Positions 34,879-44,180 of a DNA stretch of 64,000 nucleotides are shown in pieces. The translations under genes were made by a program, and so were the position numbers. Under the pieces are notes generated by a model that was not told the DNA's origin, made no database searches, and worked only from the letters and a program-made list of their open reading frames with translations. Origin of the DNA: Sphingobacteriaceae bacterium (GTDB taxonomy: Bacteria > Bacteroidota > Bacteroidia > B-17B0 > Aurantibacillaceae); contig CANGGP010000013.1 in assembly GCA_947453445.1 (NCBI GenBank), positions 1 to 64,000 of the forward strand, written 5' to 3'. Every line of letters starts with the position of its first letter. Within the stretch, counting starts at the first letter, position 1.

Positions 34879-37017
34879 ATGGAAATAGAAAAATTTCAGT
34901 ACGACAATAAAATTGTAAAAAACTTTGCCTACGCCACGATGCTTTGGGGCATTGTGGGAATGTTAGCCGGTTTAGTTGCCGCGCTGCAATTGGTTTGGCC
35001 AATGTTCAATTTTGAATTACCCTATACCTCTTTTGGTAGGGTTCGACCTATTCACACGAACGCCATTATTTTTGCCTTTGTGGGCAACGGTATTTTTATG
35101 GGCGTTTATTATTCATTGCAACGCCTTTTAAAAGCACGTATGTTTAGTGACTTTTTAAGTAAGGTACATTTTTGGGGCTGGCAATTAATTATAGTTTTAG
35201 CGGCGGTTACGCTTATACTTGGTAAAACAACAGGTAAAGAATACGCTGAATTAGAGTGGCCAATTGATATTTTGATTGCTTTAATTTGGGTGGTTTTTGG
35301 CTGGAACATGTTTGGCACCATCTTAAAAAGAAGAGAGCGTCACTTATATGTTGCTATTTGGTTTTACATCGCCACTTTTATTACGGTGGCCATGTTGCAC
35401 ATCGTTAACTCATTAGAAATTCCTGTTTCGTTTTGGAAATCATATTCATTGTATGCAGGCGTTCAAGATGCATTGGTTCAATGGTGGTATGGTCATAATG
35501 CGGTTGCATTCTTCTTAACAACACCTTATTTAGGTTTGATGTATTATTTCATTCCTAAAGTGGCCAATCGTCCTGTTTACTCATATCGCTTATCCATCAT
35601 TCACTTTTGGGCCTTAATTTTCATTTACATTTGGGCCGGACCTCACCACTTGTTATACACTGCAGTTCCTGATTGGGCTCAATCATTGGGTGTTGTATTT
35701 TCAATCATGTTAATTGCGCCATCATGGGGTGGTATGATCAACGGTTTATTAACCTTACGCGGGGCATGGGATAAAGTACGTGATAATGTTGTGCTTAAAT
35801 TTTTAGTGGTTGCTGTTACAGCATACGGTATGGCCACTTTTGAAGGCCCAATGTTATCCATTAAATCCATCAACGCCATTTCTCACTTTACCGATTGGAC
35901 CATCGCACACGTGCACGTTGGTGCCTTGGGATGGAACGGCTTCATGACATTCGGTATTTTATATTGGTTAATCCCGAAAATGTTTAACACAAAATTATAT
36001 TCTAATAAATTGGCCAACATGCACTTTTGGATTGGCACATTGGGTATTGTGTTATATGCAGTGCCAATGTATTGGGCCGGTATCATGCAAAGTTTAATGT
36101 GGAAAGAATTTACTCCGGAAGGTCAATTAAAATGGCAATTCATGGATAGCGTTACTAAAATGGCGCCATTCTACGCTGCCCGTGCCGTTGGGGGATTATT
36201 ATTCTTGGTTGGCGCATTGTTAATGATTTACAACTTAATTAAAACCATTAAAGTTGGCACCTTTGTACCGAATGAAAATGCTGAAGCACCTGCATTGCAA
36301 GGCACTTACCATGCACATGGTAAAGACCACTGGCACCGTTGGATTGAACGCAGCCCTATTCAAATGTTAATCGTTAGTTTGGTGTTGGTACTCATTGGCG
36401 GTATTGTTGAATTTGTTCCAACATTCTTGGTAAAATCAAACATCCCTACCATATCAAGTGTAAAACCTTATACACCGCTTGAATTACAAGGTCGTGATAT
36501 TTATATCCGCGAAGGTTGTTATACATGTCACTCACAAATGATTCGTCCTTTCCGCAGTGAAACAGCCCGTTACGGCGAGTATTCAAAAGCCGGTGAATTT
36601 GTTTATGATCATCCATTCCAATGGGGTTCAAAACGTACCGGTCCGGATTTAGCACGCGAAGGCGGCAAATACCCCGACAGTTGGCATTACAATCACATGA
36701 TGGATCCAACATCGATGTCGCCCGGTTCAATTATGCCAACTTACCCTTGGTTATTGGAAGACAAAGTGGATGTTGAAAGTACTGTAGGAAAAATCAAAGC
36801 CATGCAAAAACTTGGTGTGCCATATCCTGAAGGTTACGAAAAAATTGCTTCGGCCGACATGGAAAAACAAGCCAAGGGCATTGCAGAAAGCTTGAACAAA
36901 GATGGTATCAAAACAGCAGCAGATAAAGAAATTATTGCCTTGATATCATACTTACAACGTTTGGGTAAAGACATTAAAGCTGCACCAAAAGAAGAAGTAG
37001 CAAAATTGACCAATTAA
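34879..37017 (+). CDS. ccoNO: cbb3-type cytochrome c oxidase, fused CcoN-CcoO
   Basis: 712 residues: catalytic subunit I joined to the monohaem subunit II. The CcoN part has about 12 membrane helices, with haem/CuB ligand regions RPIHTNAIIFAF, WWYGHNAVAFFL, GPHHLLYT and HVHVGALGWNG. A linker and one further helix lead to the CcoO part with CYTCHSQMIRPF (C547, C550, H551). It reduces O2 with high affinity at the inner membrane. The fusion is common in Bacteroidota and is not an assembly fault. It shows the intact His set that the NorB-like protein lacks. Confidence 0.97.
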   Translation: MEIEKFQYDNKIVKNFAYATMLWGIVGMLAGLVAALQLVWPMFNFELPYTSFGRVRPIHTNAIIFAFVGNGIFMGVYYSLQRLLKARMFSDFLSKVHFWGWQLIIVLAAVTLILGKTTGKEYAELEWPIDILIALIWVVFGWNMFGTILKRRERHLYVAIWFYIATFITVAMLHIVNSLEIPVSFWKSYSLYAGVQDALVQWWYGHNAVAFFLTTPYLGLMYYFIPKVANRPVYSYRLSIIHFWALIFIYIWAGPHHLLYTAVPDWAQSLGVVFSIMLIAPSWGGMINGLLTLRGAWDKVRDNVVLKFLVVAVTAYGMATFEGPMLSIKSINAISHFTDWTIAHVHVGALGWNGFMTFGILYWLIPKMFNTKLYSNKLANMHFWIGTLGIVLYAVPMYWAGIMQSLMWKEFTPEGQLKWQFMDSVTKMAPFYAARAVGGLLFLVGALLMIYNLIKTIKVGTFVPNENAEAPALQGTYHAHGKDHWHRWIERSPIQMLIVSLVLVLIGGIVEFVPTFLVKSNIPTISSVKPYTPLELQGRDIYIREGCYTCHSQMIRPFRSETARYGEYSKAGEFVYDHPFQWGSKRTGPDLAREGGKYPDSWHYNHMMDPTSMSPGSIMPTYPWLLEDKVDVESTVGKIKAMQKLGVPYPEGYEKIASADMEKQAKGIAESLNKDGIKTAADKEIIALISYLQRLGKDIKAAPKEEVAKLTN

Positions 37018-37054
37018 CAGAATCGAATTAATTAATCAATAAAAAAAAGAAAAC

Positions 37055-37213
37055 ATGAAATTCATTAATTATCTCGAAAGCATCAGTGGCGTGGGCATAT
37101 ACCCAATGGTATCCTTTGCCATATTCTTTCTGTTTTTTGTTGGCGTAGCATTATACGTTGCCAAAGCTGATAAGGCGCACATAGAAGAAGTATCAAATAT
37201 TCCATTAGACTAA
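37055..37213 (+). CDS. ccoQ: CcoQ-like small subunit
   Basis: 52 residues. One membrane helix (about 15-36) preceded by MKFINYLESISGVGIYPMVS and followed by a charged tail (VAKADKAHIEEV). Position between ccoNO and ccoP and the one-helix form identify it as CcoQ/FixQ-like, a stabilising subunit of cbb3 oxidase. Confidence 0.82.
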   Translation: MKFINYLESISGVGIYPMVSFAIFFLFFVGVALYVAKADKAHIEEVSNIPLD

Positions 37214-37233
37214 TTAAAATAAAATCGATTTGT

Positions 37234-38436
37234 ATGAATACATCGACCATAAATAAAAACAAAAGCCGTTTCATCACTTTGGGCCTCATGGCTCTTCCGT
37301 TTCTGTCAGTTGCACAAGAAAACGAAGTGGCAACCGTAAGTTATTTTTCAAACGCCCTTTTCAACACATTAATTTGTGTGATTATTTTATTGGCTGTCAT
37401 CATCATGGCTTTGAGCGGGGTGTTAAAAAACATTACGGGCTCCGACCTCTTTATACAAAGGCTGAAAAAAAGTGCTGAAGAAGCTGCCAATAAAGCCAAG
37501 CCAACAGCCATGTTATTTGTATTGTTTTCGCTATTGAGTTTTTCGGCAATGGCTGGCAACAAAGTGGCGGCAGTTGCAAATGATCGAATTGGCGGCATCG
37601 ATCAATTTACATTCTACTTCTTAATCACTGTAATTTTGCTCGAAATCATTTTCATTATGGTGATGCTTTCAACCTTACAATTTTTATTGAAGTCTGAAAT
37701 CCAAGCCAATTTACACATTGCAAACAAACCAAAAGAAAAAACCATTTTGGACAAATTAAGCGATGCAGTTGAAGTTGAGAATGAAGAGAGTATTTTAATG
37801 GACCATGATTACGATGGTATTAAAGAGTTGGACAACAATTTACCGCCTTGGTGGAAATATGGTTTCTACCTTACTATTTTTATCGCCATCATTTATATGG
37901 TAAACTACCACGTAACCGGCACCTCTCCATTACAAGGTGAAGAATATAAATTAAGCATGAAAAAAGCTGAAGCTGATATTGCTGAATTCATGAAAACATC
38001 AGCAAATAACGTTGACGAAAGCACAGTAAAACTTTTAAAGGAACCTGCTGATATTGCTGCCGGCAAAGATATTTTCTTAACAACATGTTCTGCTTGCCAC
38101 GGTAAATTAGGTGAAGGTGGCGTTGGTCCGAACTTAACCGATGACTATTGGTTACATTCAGGTAGTGTAAAAGATATTTTCAAAACCATTAAATATGGTT
38201 ACCCTGATAAAGGTATGAAATCATGGAAAGAAGATTATTCACCAATACAAATTGCTCAATTGGCTTCATTTATTAAAACACTTCGTGGAACCAATCCACC
38301 AAAAGGCAAAGACAAACAAGGTGATTTATATGTTGAAGAAGCAGCTGCGCCAAGCGATTCAAGTGCCGTTGTAAACGACAGTTTGAAAGTAGTTGTAACA
38401 GCCGATACATTAAAAAAAGACGTCCTTAAAAAATAA
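37234..38436 (+). CDS. ccoP: cbb3-type oxidase subunit CcoP, one haem c
   Basis: 400 residues. Hydrophobic helices near residues 45-65, 90-108 and 125-150 precede the CcoP N-terminal motif DHDYDGIKELDNNLPPWWKYGF and another helix; then one cytochrome c domain with CSACH (C285, C288, H289) and a likely Met328 ligand. Proteobacterial CcoP has two haems; one haem and an extended, membrane-rich N-terminus is a known Bacteroidota form. Its predicted N-terminal signal-like segment ends at SVAQ. The tail after residue 365 is low-complexity. Confidence 0.93.
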   Translation: MNTSTINKNKSRFITLGLMALPFLSVAQENEVATVSYFSNALFNTLICVIILLAVIIMALSGVLKNITGSDLFIQRLKKSAEEAANKAKPTAMLFVLFSLLSFSAMAGNKVAAVANDRIGGIDQFTFYFLITVILLEIIFIMVMLSTLQFLLKSEIQANLHIANKPKEKTILDKLSDAVEVENEESILMDHDYDGIKELDNNLPPWWKYGFYLTIFIAIIYMVNYHVTGTSPLQGEEYKLSMKKAEADIAEFMKTSANNVDESTVKLLKEPADIAAGKDIFLTTCSACHGKLGEGGVGPNLTDDYWLHSGSVKDIFKTIKYGYPDKGMKSWKEDYSPIQIAQLASFIKTLRGTNPPKGKDKQGDLYVEEAAAPSDSSAVVNDSLKVVVTADTLKKDVLKK

Positions 38437-38439
38437 AAA

Positions 38440-39840
38440 ATGCCTCCAGAAGATAAGCACAACGACCAAGATAGTTTCAGAGATTCGATTGCAACAATCG
38501 GAGAAGACGGTAAACGATCTTGGTTGTTTCCCAGCCAACCATCAGGTAGATTATACAATTTAAGATCATATCTAAGCTGGGTTTATCTCATCATATTTTT
38601 TGGTTTACCATTCATTAAATTCCATGGTGAACCTCTCTTCATGTTAAATGTGCTCGAACGCAAATTCATTTTGTTCGGCATGATTTTTTGGCCACAAGAT
38701 TTTTTCATTTTTGGATTGGGCATGCTCATTTTTATTGTGTTCATCGCCCTGTTTACAGTTATTTTCGGTAGAATATTCTGTGGCTGGGCTTGTCCACAAA
38801 CCATTTTCATGGAAATGCTCTTTCGCAAAATCGAATACTGGATTGAAGGTGATGCTAACTATCAACGTGCGCTTAAAAAAGCACCTTGGCATACCGAAAA
38901 AATATTAAAAAAATCTGTCAAATGGATTTTGTTTTTCCTATTGTCATTTCTTATCGCCAACACTTTTTTATCATACTTAAAAGGCATTGATGAAGTTTTT
39001 GCATATTATAAAAATCCAGCAAAATACACCAGTGGCATCACTTCACTTTTAATTTTCACAACCGTTTTCTTCTTTGTGTACTCGTGGTTTAGAGAGCAAG
39101 TTTGCTTAATTGTTTGTCCATATGGCCGCATGCAAGGGGTATTGCTCGATAAAGAAAGTATTGTTGTGGCATATGATTACGTGCGCGGTGAACCCCGCCA
39201 TAAGTTCACCAAAAAAACAGATCCAACCAAAGGCGATTGTATCGACTGTGGTTTATGTGTTAAGGTTTGTCCCACCGGTATCGACATTCGGAACGGCACA
39301 CAATTGGAATGTGTAAACTGCACAGCTTGTATCGATGCGTGTGATCACATGATGGAAGGCGTGCATCTGCCAAAAGGTTTAATCAGATATGATTCTGAAA
39401 AAGGAATAGCAGAAAAAAAGAAATTAAGGTATACCAATCGCATGAAAGCCTACACGGCTGTATTAATTGTTTTGATTGGTATTGAAGTAGTTTTATTATC
39501 AACCCGCTCCGATTACGACGCCACCATATTGAGGGCAAAAGGCATGTTGTATCAAGAGCAGCCCAATGAAGAAGTGAGTAATTTGTACACCATCAAACTG
39601 GTAAATAAAACGCGCGACAGCATGCCCGTTGATTTAAAGGTTGAAAATTTTGATGGTAGAATTGAAATTGTCGGTAAAAAATTAGGCGTTAAAAAAGAAG
39701 ATATTTCACAAGGCGAGTTTTTTGTTTATTTAAAAAAATCTGAAATCAAAAACCGAAAAACCAAACTGGTCATTGGGGTATACAGCCACGGAAAAAAAGT
39801 GAAAAATGTGAAAACAAATTTCTTAGGTCCGGTAGAATAA
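38440..39840 (+). CDS. ccoG: cbb3 oxidase accessory ferredoxin-type protein CcoG
   Basis: 466 residues. Membrane helices in the first half (FCGWACPQTIFMEM region included), then two [4Fe-4S] motifs, CIDCGLCVKVCPTGID and CVNCTACIDACD, and a C-terminal Ig-like FixG domain. CcoG/FixG reduces copper for CcoI-dependent delivery to cbb3 oxidase. It is three bases after ccoP. Confidence 0.96.
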   Translation: MPPEDKHNDQDSFRDSIATIGEDGKRSWLFPSQPSGRLYNLRSYLSWVYLIIFFGLPFIKFHGEPLFMLNVLERKFILFGMIFWPQDFFIFGLGMLIFIVFIALFTVIFGRIFCGWACPQTIFMEMLFRKIEYWIEGDANYQRALKKAPWHTEKILKKSVKWILFFLLSFLIANTFLSYLKGIDEVFAYYKNPAKYTSGITSLLIFTTVFFFVYSWFREQVCLIVCPYGRMQGVLLDKESIVVAYDYVRGEPRHKFTKKTDPTKGDCIDCGLCVKVCPTGIDIRNGTQLECVNCTACIDACDHMMEGVHLPKGLIRYDSEKGIAEKKKLRYTNRMKAYTAVLIVLIGIEVVLLSTRSDYDATILRAKGMLYQEQPNEEVSNLYTIKLVNKTRDSMPVDLKVENFDGRIEIVGKKLGVKKEDISQGEFFVYLKKSEIKNRKTKLVIGVYSHGKKVKNVKTNFLGPVE

Positions 39841-39862
39841 TTAATTTTAATAAAAAATCATC

Positions 39863-40300
39863 ATGAACTGGGGAACAAGAATTACCATTTTATATTTGGC
39901 CTTTGTTGCATTGATACTCACATTGGTGTTTACATGTTTCGGCCAAAAATCTGAACTCGAATCAAAAGATTATTTTGCCAAAGAAATTCAATTTCAGAAA
40001 CAAATCGACGCAACTGAAAATGCCAACGCCCTAACCACGCCAATTGAACACATGGTAAAAGGTAAATCAGTTGATATTAAAATTCCACTTGCGTTATTGA
40101 GTGCCGATTTTAAAGGACAAGTTGAGTTCATTCGCCCTTCGGATGAAACCCTAGATAAAAACATTGCCCTCATGCCGAACCAAAGCGGGGAACAACGCAT
40201 CACTGAAAACAGCTTTGCGAAGGGTGTTTATAAAATGAAAATATCATTTACCAGCAATGGTAAATCATATTTTAAAGAAAATGTGGTTAAATTTGAATAA
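39863..40300 (+). CDS. ccoH: FixH/CcoH family protein
   Basis: 145 residues. One N-terminal membrane helix (MNWGTRITILYLAFVALIL) and a periplasmic domain with SKDYFAKEIQFQKQIDATENA, the FixH signature. It helps cbb3 assembly. Its stop overlaps the next ATG by one base (TAATG). Confidence 0.9.
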   Translation: MNWGTRITILYLAFVALILTLVFTCFGQKSELESKDYFAKEIQFQKQIDATENANALTTPIEHMVKGKSVDIKIPLALLSADFKGQVEFIRPSDETLDKNIALMPNQSGEQRITENSFAKGVYKMKISFTSNGKSYFKENVVKFE

Positions 40301-41076
40301 TGTCATTTATTTGGGCCGCCATAGGATTGGGTTTTGTCAGCAGTTTTCACTGCATCGGCATGTGCGGACCAATCGCACTTGCGCTTCCAATTGGTAAAGT
40401 AAATCCTTTACAAAGACTTTTCTTTGTTTTGATTTATAATTTAGGACGCATCTTCACTTACGCCTTACTCGGCGCACTCTTTGGCATATTAGGCAGCAGT
40501 CTTGTTATTGGATCCTTCCAAAATACAGTGTCAATTACCATCGGTTTATTTTTAATGGCTTCTGTTTTTTTTGGCAGAAACGCTTTACAAAATTCATTAA
40601 ACAATAGCCTATTCGGTTTTTTTAATGCGATTAAATCAGGCTTATCAAAATTATTTTCAAAAAACACCAAGTCCTCTATTTTATTTATCGGCTTATTAAA
40701 CGGTTTATTGCCTTGCGGCATGGTTTATTTGGCCATTGCGGGCGCAGTAACCACCGGTAGCTTCGTCAACGGTGCCTTGTTTATGTTTTTTTTCGGTATT
40801 GGCACATTCAGCATAATGCTCACCCTGCCTTTGTTTGGAAATTTAATTGGTCAAAGTTTTAGAAAGCAAATGCAAAAAATATCTCCGGCCTTTAAAGTAG
40901 GTATGGCTGCGCTTTTAATTTTACGCGGACTCAACCTGGGCATTCCATATATCAGTCCGGAATCAACTGAACAAAACGGCATTGTTTGTCATGTTGATGA
41001 ATCAACCAATAAAGCACACCCTTTGATTTTATGCGCCAAGCCTAAAACCGTTATTAACGAAGTCAAGAAACCATGA
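40300..41076 (+). CDS. Sulfite exporter TauE/SafE-like membrane protein
   Basis: 258 residues, six or seven membrane helices. FHCIGMCGPIALALPI near residue 15 carries the paired metal-binding-like CxxMCGP motif seen in the UreH/SafE-like proteins of cco clusters; LNGLLPCGMVYLAIAGA is the repeat in the second half. In cco operons these proteins are thought to handle copper or sulfur during oxidase assembly. It overlaps hemN by four bases (ATGA). Confidence 0.85.
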   Translation: MSFIWAAIGLGFVSSFHCIGMCGPIALALPIGKVNPLQRLFFVLIYNLGRIFTYALLGALFGILGSSLVIGSFQNTVSITIGLFLMASVFFGRNALQNSLNNSLFGFFNAIKSGLSKLFSKNTKSSILFIGLLNGLLPCGMVYLAIAGAVTTGSFVNGALFMFFFGIGTFSIMLTLPLFGNLIGQSFRKQMQKISPAFKVGMAALLILRGLNLGIPYISPESTEQNGIVCHVDESTNKAHPLILCAKPKTVINEVKKP

Positions 41077-42425
41077 ATCTCATTTCAAAATACAATGTGG
41101 CTGCCCCACGTTATACTAGCTACCCAACCGTACCTTATTGGGGTACTGCGCCAACACAAGAGGAATGGAAAGAAGCCGTTTCCAATTGTTTTAAAAAAAC
41201 CAACACCAGTCATGGTATAAGCATTTATATTCATTTACCATACTGCGAAAGCTTATGCACCTATTGCGCTTGCAACACGCGCATAACAGTGAATCACCAG
41301 GTTGAAAAACCATACATCGACACCTTAATTAAAGAATGGAAACTTTATTTAGAAGTTTTTGCCAGCAAACCGCGCATCAAAGAAGTTCATTTGGGCGGCG
41401 GAACACCAACATTTTTTAGTCCCGAAAACCTTCATCTTTTATTAAACACAATCTTTGAAAGCGGCACCGTAGCCCCTGATGCGGAATTTAGTTTTGAAGC
41501 CCACCCCAATCATACCAGCGAGGCGCATTTAAAAACTTTATTTGACTTAGGATTTAAACGCGTGAGTTTTGGTATTCAAGATTTTGATCCCATTGTGCAG
41601 GATGCCATTAACCGCATGCAAAGTTTTGAGCAAGTAAAGGAAGTGGTGGCCATGGCACGCAACATTGGTTACAATTCAATTAACTTTGATTTAATTTACG
41701 GTTTGCCATTTCAAACCCAAAAAGGATTGAGTCAAACCATTGATCAAGTGGTTGACTTAAAGCCCGATCGCATTGCCTTTTATTCCTATGCCCATGTACC
41801 TTGGTTAAAACCGGGACAACGAAAATTTACCGAAAAAGATTTGCCCGTTGATTTGGAAAAAAGAAACCTTTACGAAATGGGATTAGAAGCCTTCGAAAAA
41901 AATGGTTACAAAGCCATTGGTATGGACCATTTTGCATTACCCAATGATGAACTGTTTCATGCCCAAGAAAAAGGCAGTATTCACCGCAACTTTATGGGTT
42001 ACACTACCTCTTTTACAAAATTATTGGTTGGTTTAGGCGCTTCATCAATTGGTGATACATGGAATGCCTTTATGCAAAACATTAAAACGGTTGAAGCGTA
42101 TATTGAGGCGATTAACAATAATGAATTCCCAATTTTTAAAGGTCATCTTTTGAGTCATGATGATTTGATACTCCGCAAACACATTTTAAACATCATGTGT
42201 CATGGCAAAACTGCATGGCACAATGAACTCATGCAATGTGAAGGTGTTTATAAAGGTCTCGAAAGATTAGAAGAATTAAAACACGATAAACTTGTTCATG
42301 TACAACATAATCAGTTGGAAGTAACCGAATTGGGTCAAGCCTTTTTAAGAAACATCTGTTTGTGCTTTGATGAACTTTATTGGAAAAAAACCCCGGAGGC
42401 TAAAATCTTTAGCTCTGCTGTGTAA
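41073..42425 (+). CDS. hemN: Oxygen-independent coproporphyrinogen III oxidase
   Basis: 450 residues. A radical SAM enzyme that converts coproporphyrinogen III to protoporphyrinogen IX without O2. Cluster motif YCESLCTYCAC near residue 57, the SAM-binding GGGTP, RVSFGIQDFDP, and NFDLIYGLPFQT identify HemN rather than HemW. It is the last gene of the cco operon, giving haem for the oxidase under low oxygen. Confidence 0.95.
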   Translation: MNLISKYNVAAPRYTSYPTVPYWGTAPTQEEWKEAVSNCFKKTNTSHGISIYIHLPYCESLCTYCACNTRITVNHQVEKPYIDTLIKEWKLYLEVFASKPRIKEVHLGGGTPTFFSPENLHLLLNTIFESGTVAPDAEFSFEAHPNHTSEAHLKTLFDLGFKRVSFGIQDFDPIVQDAINRMQSFEQVKEVVAMARNIGYNSINFDLIYGLPFQTQKGLSQTIDQVVDLKPDRIAFYSYAHVPWLKPGQRKFTEKDLPVDLEKRNLYEMGLEAFEKNGYKAIGMDHFALPNDELFHAQEKGSIHRNFMGYTTSFTKLLVGLGASSIGDTWNAFMQNIKTVEAYIEAINNNEFPIFKGHLLSHDDLILRKHILNIMCHGKTAWHNELMQCEGVYKGLERLEELKHDKLVHVQHNQLEVTELGQAFLRNICLCFDELYWKKTPEAKIFSSAV

Positions 42426-42441
42426 GCTTAATAAACTGTAA

Positions 42442-43497
42442 CTAAAGAAATTTTAAGGTAAGTGTTTTAAAGTACTTGTGCGCGAAGGCATAAAGTAATT
42501 TTGTGATTTTGATAATCAAAAAACTTAAAAGAAATATGATGGGCAACAAAATGCCATAGTGTTTTATTTCGATTAGGTTGCCAAAGAAGAACAATTTACA
42601 CAACAATGACAATAATAGCGGATGTATGATGTAGAGCAAAAAGTGACTTGATCGGTTGTAAATAGTATCATGCGGATGGAAAAACTTCTTGATGATATAA
42701 ATTGAAATAAAGAAAATAACAATGGTAACTGTAACGCTGTTTACCATATACAACAAAGCAAAATTATATCTGGTGACTTCGGGTAAATACAATAGAATGA
42801 TCACCGCTAAGCTTGCCAAACTATAAACCCAAGCCTTATCCATAAAGGCATGCAGCCATTTCTTATTTAAAGAAACAAAAGCCCCGATTAAATAAAATAC
42901 AATAAAACGGTATTTGATTACGTGGTGTGCCTGATCGTGACTGGGATCAAAATAATAATAGTAATAAATCGGTACAAGCAAGAGTGCAATTATGTATAAC
43001 CAGTGATGTTTGTTTAACCACAGTATAAAAGGTGTGGCTATAAATAAAAACAACAAATTATTTAAATACCATAAATGTTTAGCCACGGCCAACTCCGGAT
43101 ATAAGAAGGCCATCAAATAATTTCTGATTGTGATTGGGGTGTATGCGCTTACAAATAAACCATCGCTGTACCGAGTACTAAAATATATTAATAGATTATT
43201 AAACAAAAAGAAAATCGTGATCCAAAAAAAGTAGGGGATAAAAATTGATTTAATCCGCTTCAAGTACTTGTCTTTAAAAAACACCCGCCAGCTTTTGTGG
43301 TGTTCGTAATAATCTTTAAAAAACAAAAATCCTGAAATTGCTGCCAATAGGGAAGCAGGATGAAAATAAGACAAAAAGTTGTTGTAAAAATACACCAACC
43401 AATTGGCTACTTTCACTTGGGTATAAGAAATTAAGAAGATGTGGGTGTGAATAAACACTACAATAATTAGGGCATAATTTCGAATGGCGTTGATCAT
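42442..43497 (-). CDS. Acyltransferase 3 family membrane protein
   Basis: 351 residues, about ten membrane helices. N-terminal RNYALIIVVFIHTHIFL has the conserved His of OafA-type acyltransferases, and WYLNNLLFLF with FYLIGAFVS fits the family. These transfer acetyl or other acyl groups to surface glycans. It is divergent from the hexapeptide acyltransferase by 36 bases, so both may act on the same glycan. The substrate is unknown. Confidence 0.82.
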   Translation of the reverse strand: MINAIRNYALIIVVFIHTHIFLISYTQVKVANWLVYFYNNFLSYFHPASLLAAISGFLFFKDYYEHHKSWRVFFKDKYLKRIKSIFIPYFFWITIFFLFNNLLIYFSTRYSDGLFVSAYTPITIRNYLMAFLYPELAVAKHLWYLNNLLFLFIATPFILWLNKHHWLYIIALLLVPIYYYYYFDPSHDQAHHVIKYRFIVFYLIGAFVSLNKKWLHAFMDKAWVYSLASLAVIILLYLPEVTRYNFALLYMVNSVTVTIVIFFISIYIIKKFFHPHDTIYNRSSHFLLYIIHPLLLSLLCKLFFFGNLIEIKHYGILLPIIFLLSFLIIKITKLLYAFAHKYFKTLTLKFL

Positions 43498-43533
43498 TAT
43501 TTTATAACTTTAGACAATCGAACATTTAAAACT

Positions 43534-44085
43534 ATGACTTTAAATAATAACATTTCTCCCAAAGCAAAACTGGGAAAAAACATTAAAATCGGACAATTTA
43601 ATATTATTGAAGATAATGTTGAAATTGGAGATAATGTTGAAATTGGGAGTTTTTGCATAATCCGATCAAATGTAAAAATAAAAAACAATGTGATCTTAAA
43701 AAATCACATCGAAATTCGAGAAAACACCAACATCAATGTTTCCACTTTTGTTGATTCTTATGTTGCTATTTCAGGCAACGTAAAAGTAGGGAAAAATGTC
43801 ACGCTTCGCTACGGCACCATATTGGCGCGCGGAGCAGTTGTAGGCGATAATTGTTATTTATCTCCTCGTGTAATGCTTAACAATTTGAACCAAGAAAAAA
43901 AGCAAATTGGCGGCGCTAACATTGGTAAAAATTCATTCATCGGCACACAAAGCGTATTGCACCATGGCGTTAAAATAGGCGCCAATGTTACAGTTGGCGC
44001 TATGTCGTTTGTAAATAAAGATTGTAAAGCAAACAAAACTTATGTCGGTATCCCGGCCAAAGAAATTGTAAAAAAGAAAAAATAG
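43534..44085 (+). CDS. Hexapeptide-repeat acyltransferase
   Basis: 183 residues made of left-handed beta-helix repeats ([LIV]-G-x4), e.g. AKLGKNIKIGQFNIIEDNVEIGDNVEIG. The C-terminal half has GANIGKNSFIGTQSVLHHGVKIGANVTVGAMSFVNKD and ends VGIPAKEIV, as in sugar O-/N-acetyltransferases. A trimeric acetyltransferase of nucleotide sugar or glycan is likely. A TAACTTTA element lies upstream between it and the divergent acyltransferase 3 gene. Confidence 0.85.
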   Translation: MTLNNNISPKAKLGKNIKIGQFNIIEDNVEIGDNVEIGSFCIIRSNVKIKNNVILKNHIEIRENTNINVSTFVDSYVAISGNVKVGKNVTLRYGTILARGAVVGDNCYLSPRVMLNNLNQEKKQIGGANIGKNSFIGTQSVLHHGVKIGANVTVGAMSFVNKDCKANKTYVGIPAKEIVKKKK

Positions 44086-44180
44086 TTTTCTGCTATCATT
44101 CTTAAAAACAATCACCTAATTCCTGTTCTTTCGCCAGCAACAATGGCCATGTTCGTTTATTTAGTTAAATTTATTTTTGA

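Noticed and set aside
34879-37017. ccoN and ccoO reading as one gene might be an assembly or frame error
   Set aside because: The joined form has a continuous linker and helix and is the usual arrangement in Bacteroidota.
43497-43688. 63-codon minus-strand frame next to the hexapeptide acyltransferase
   Set aside because: It overlaps the beta-helix gene antisense; the repetitive ISTLSPISTLS translation mirrors the hexapeptide repeats.
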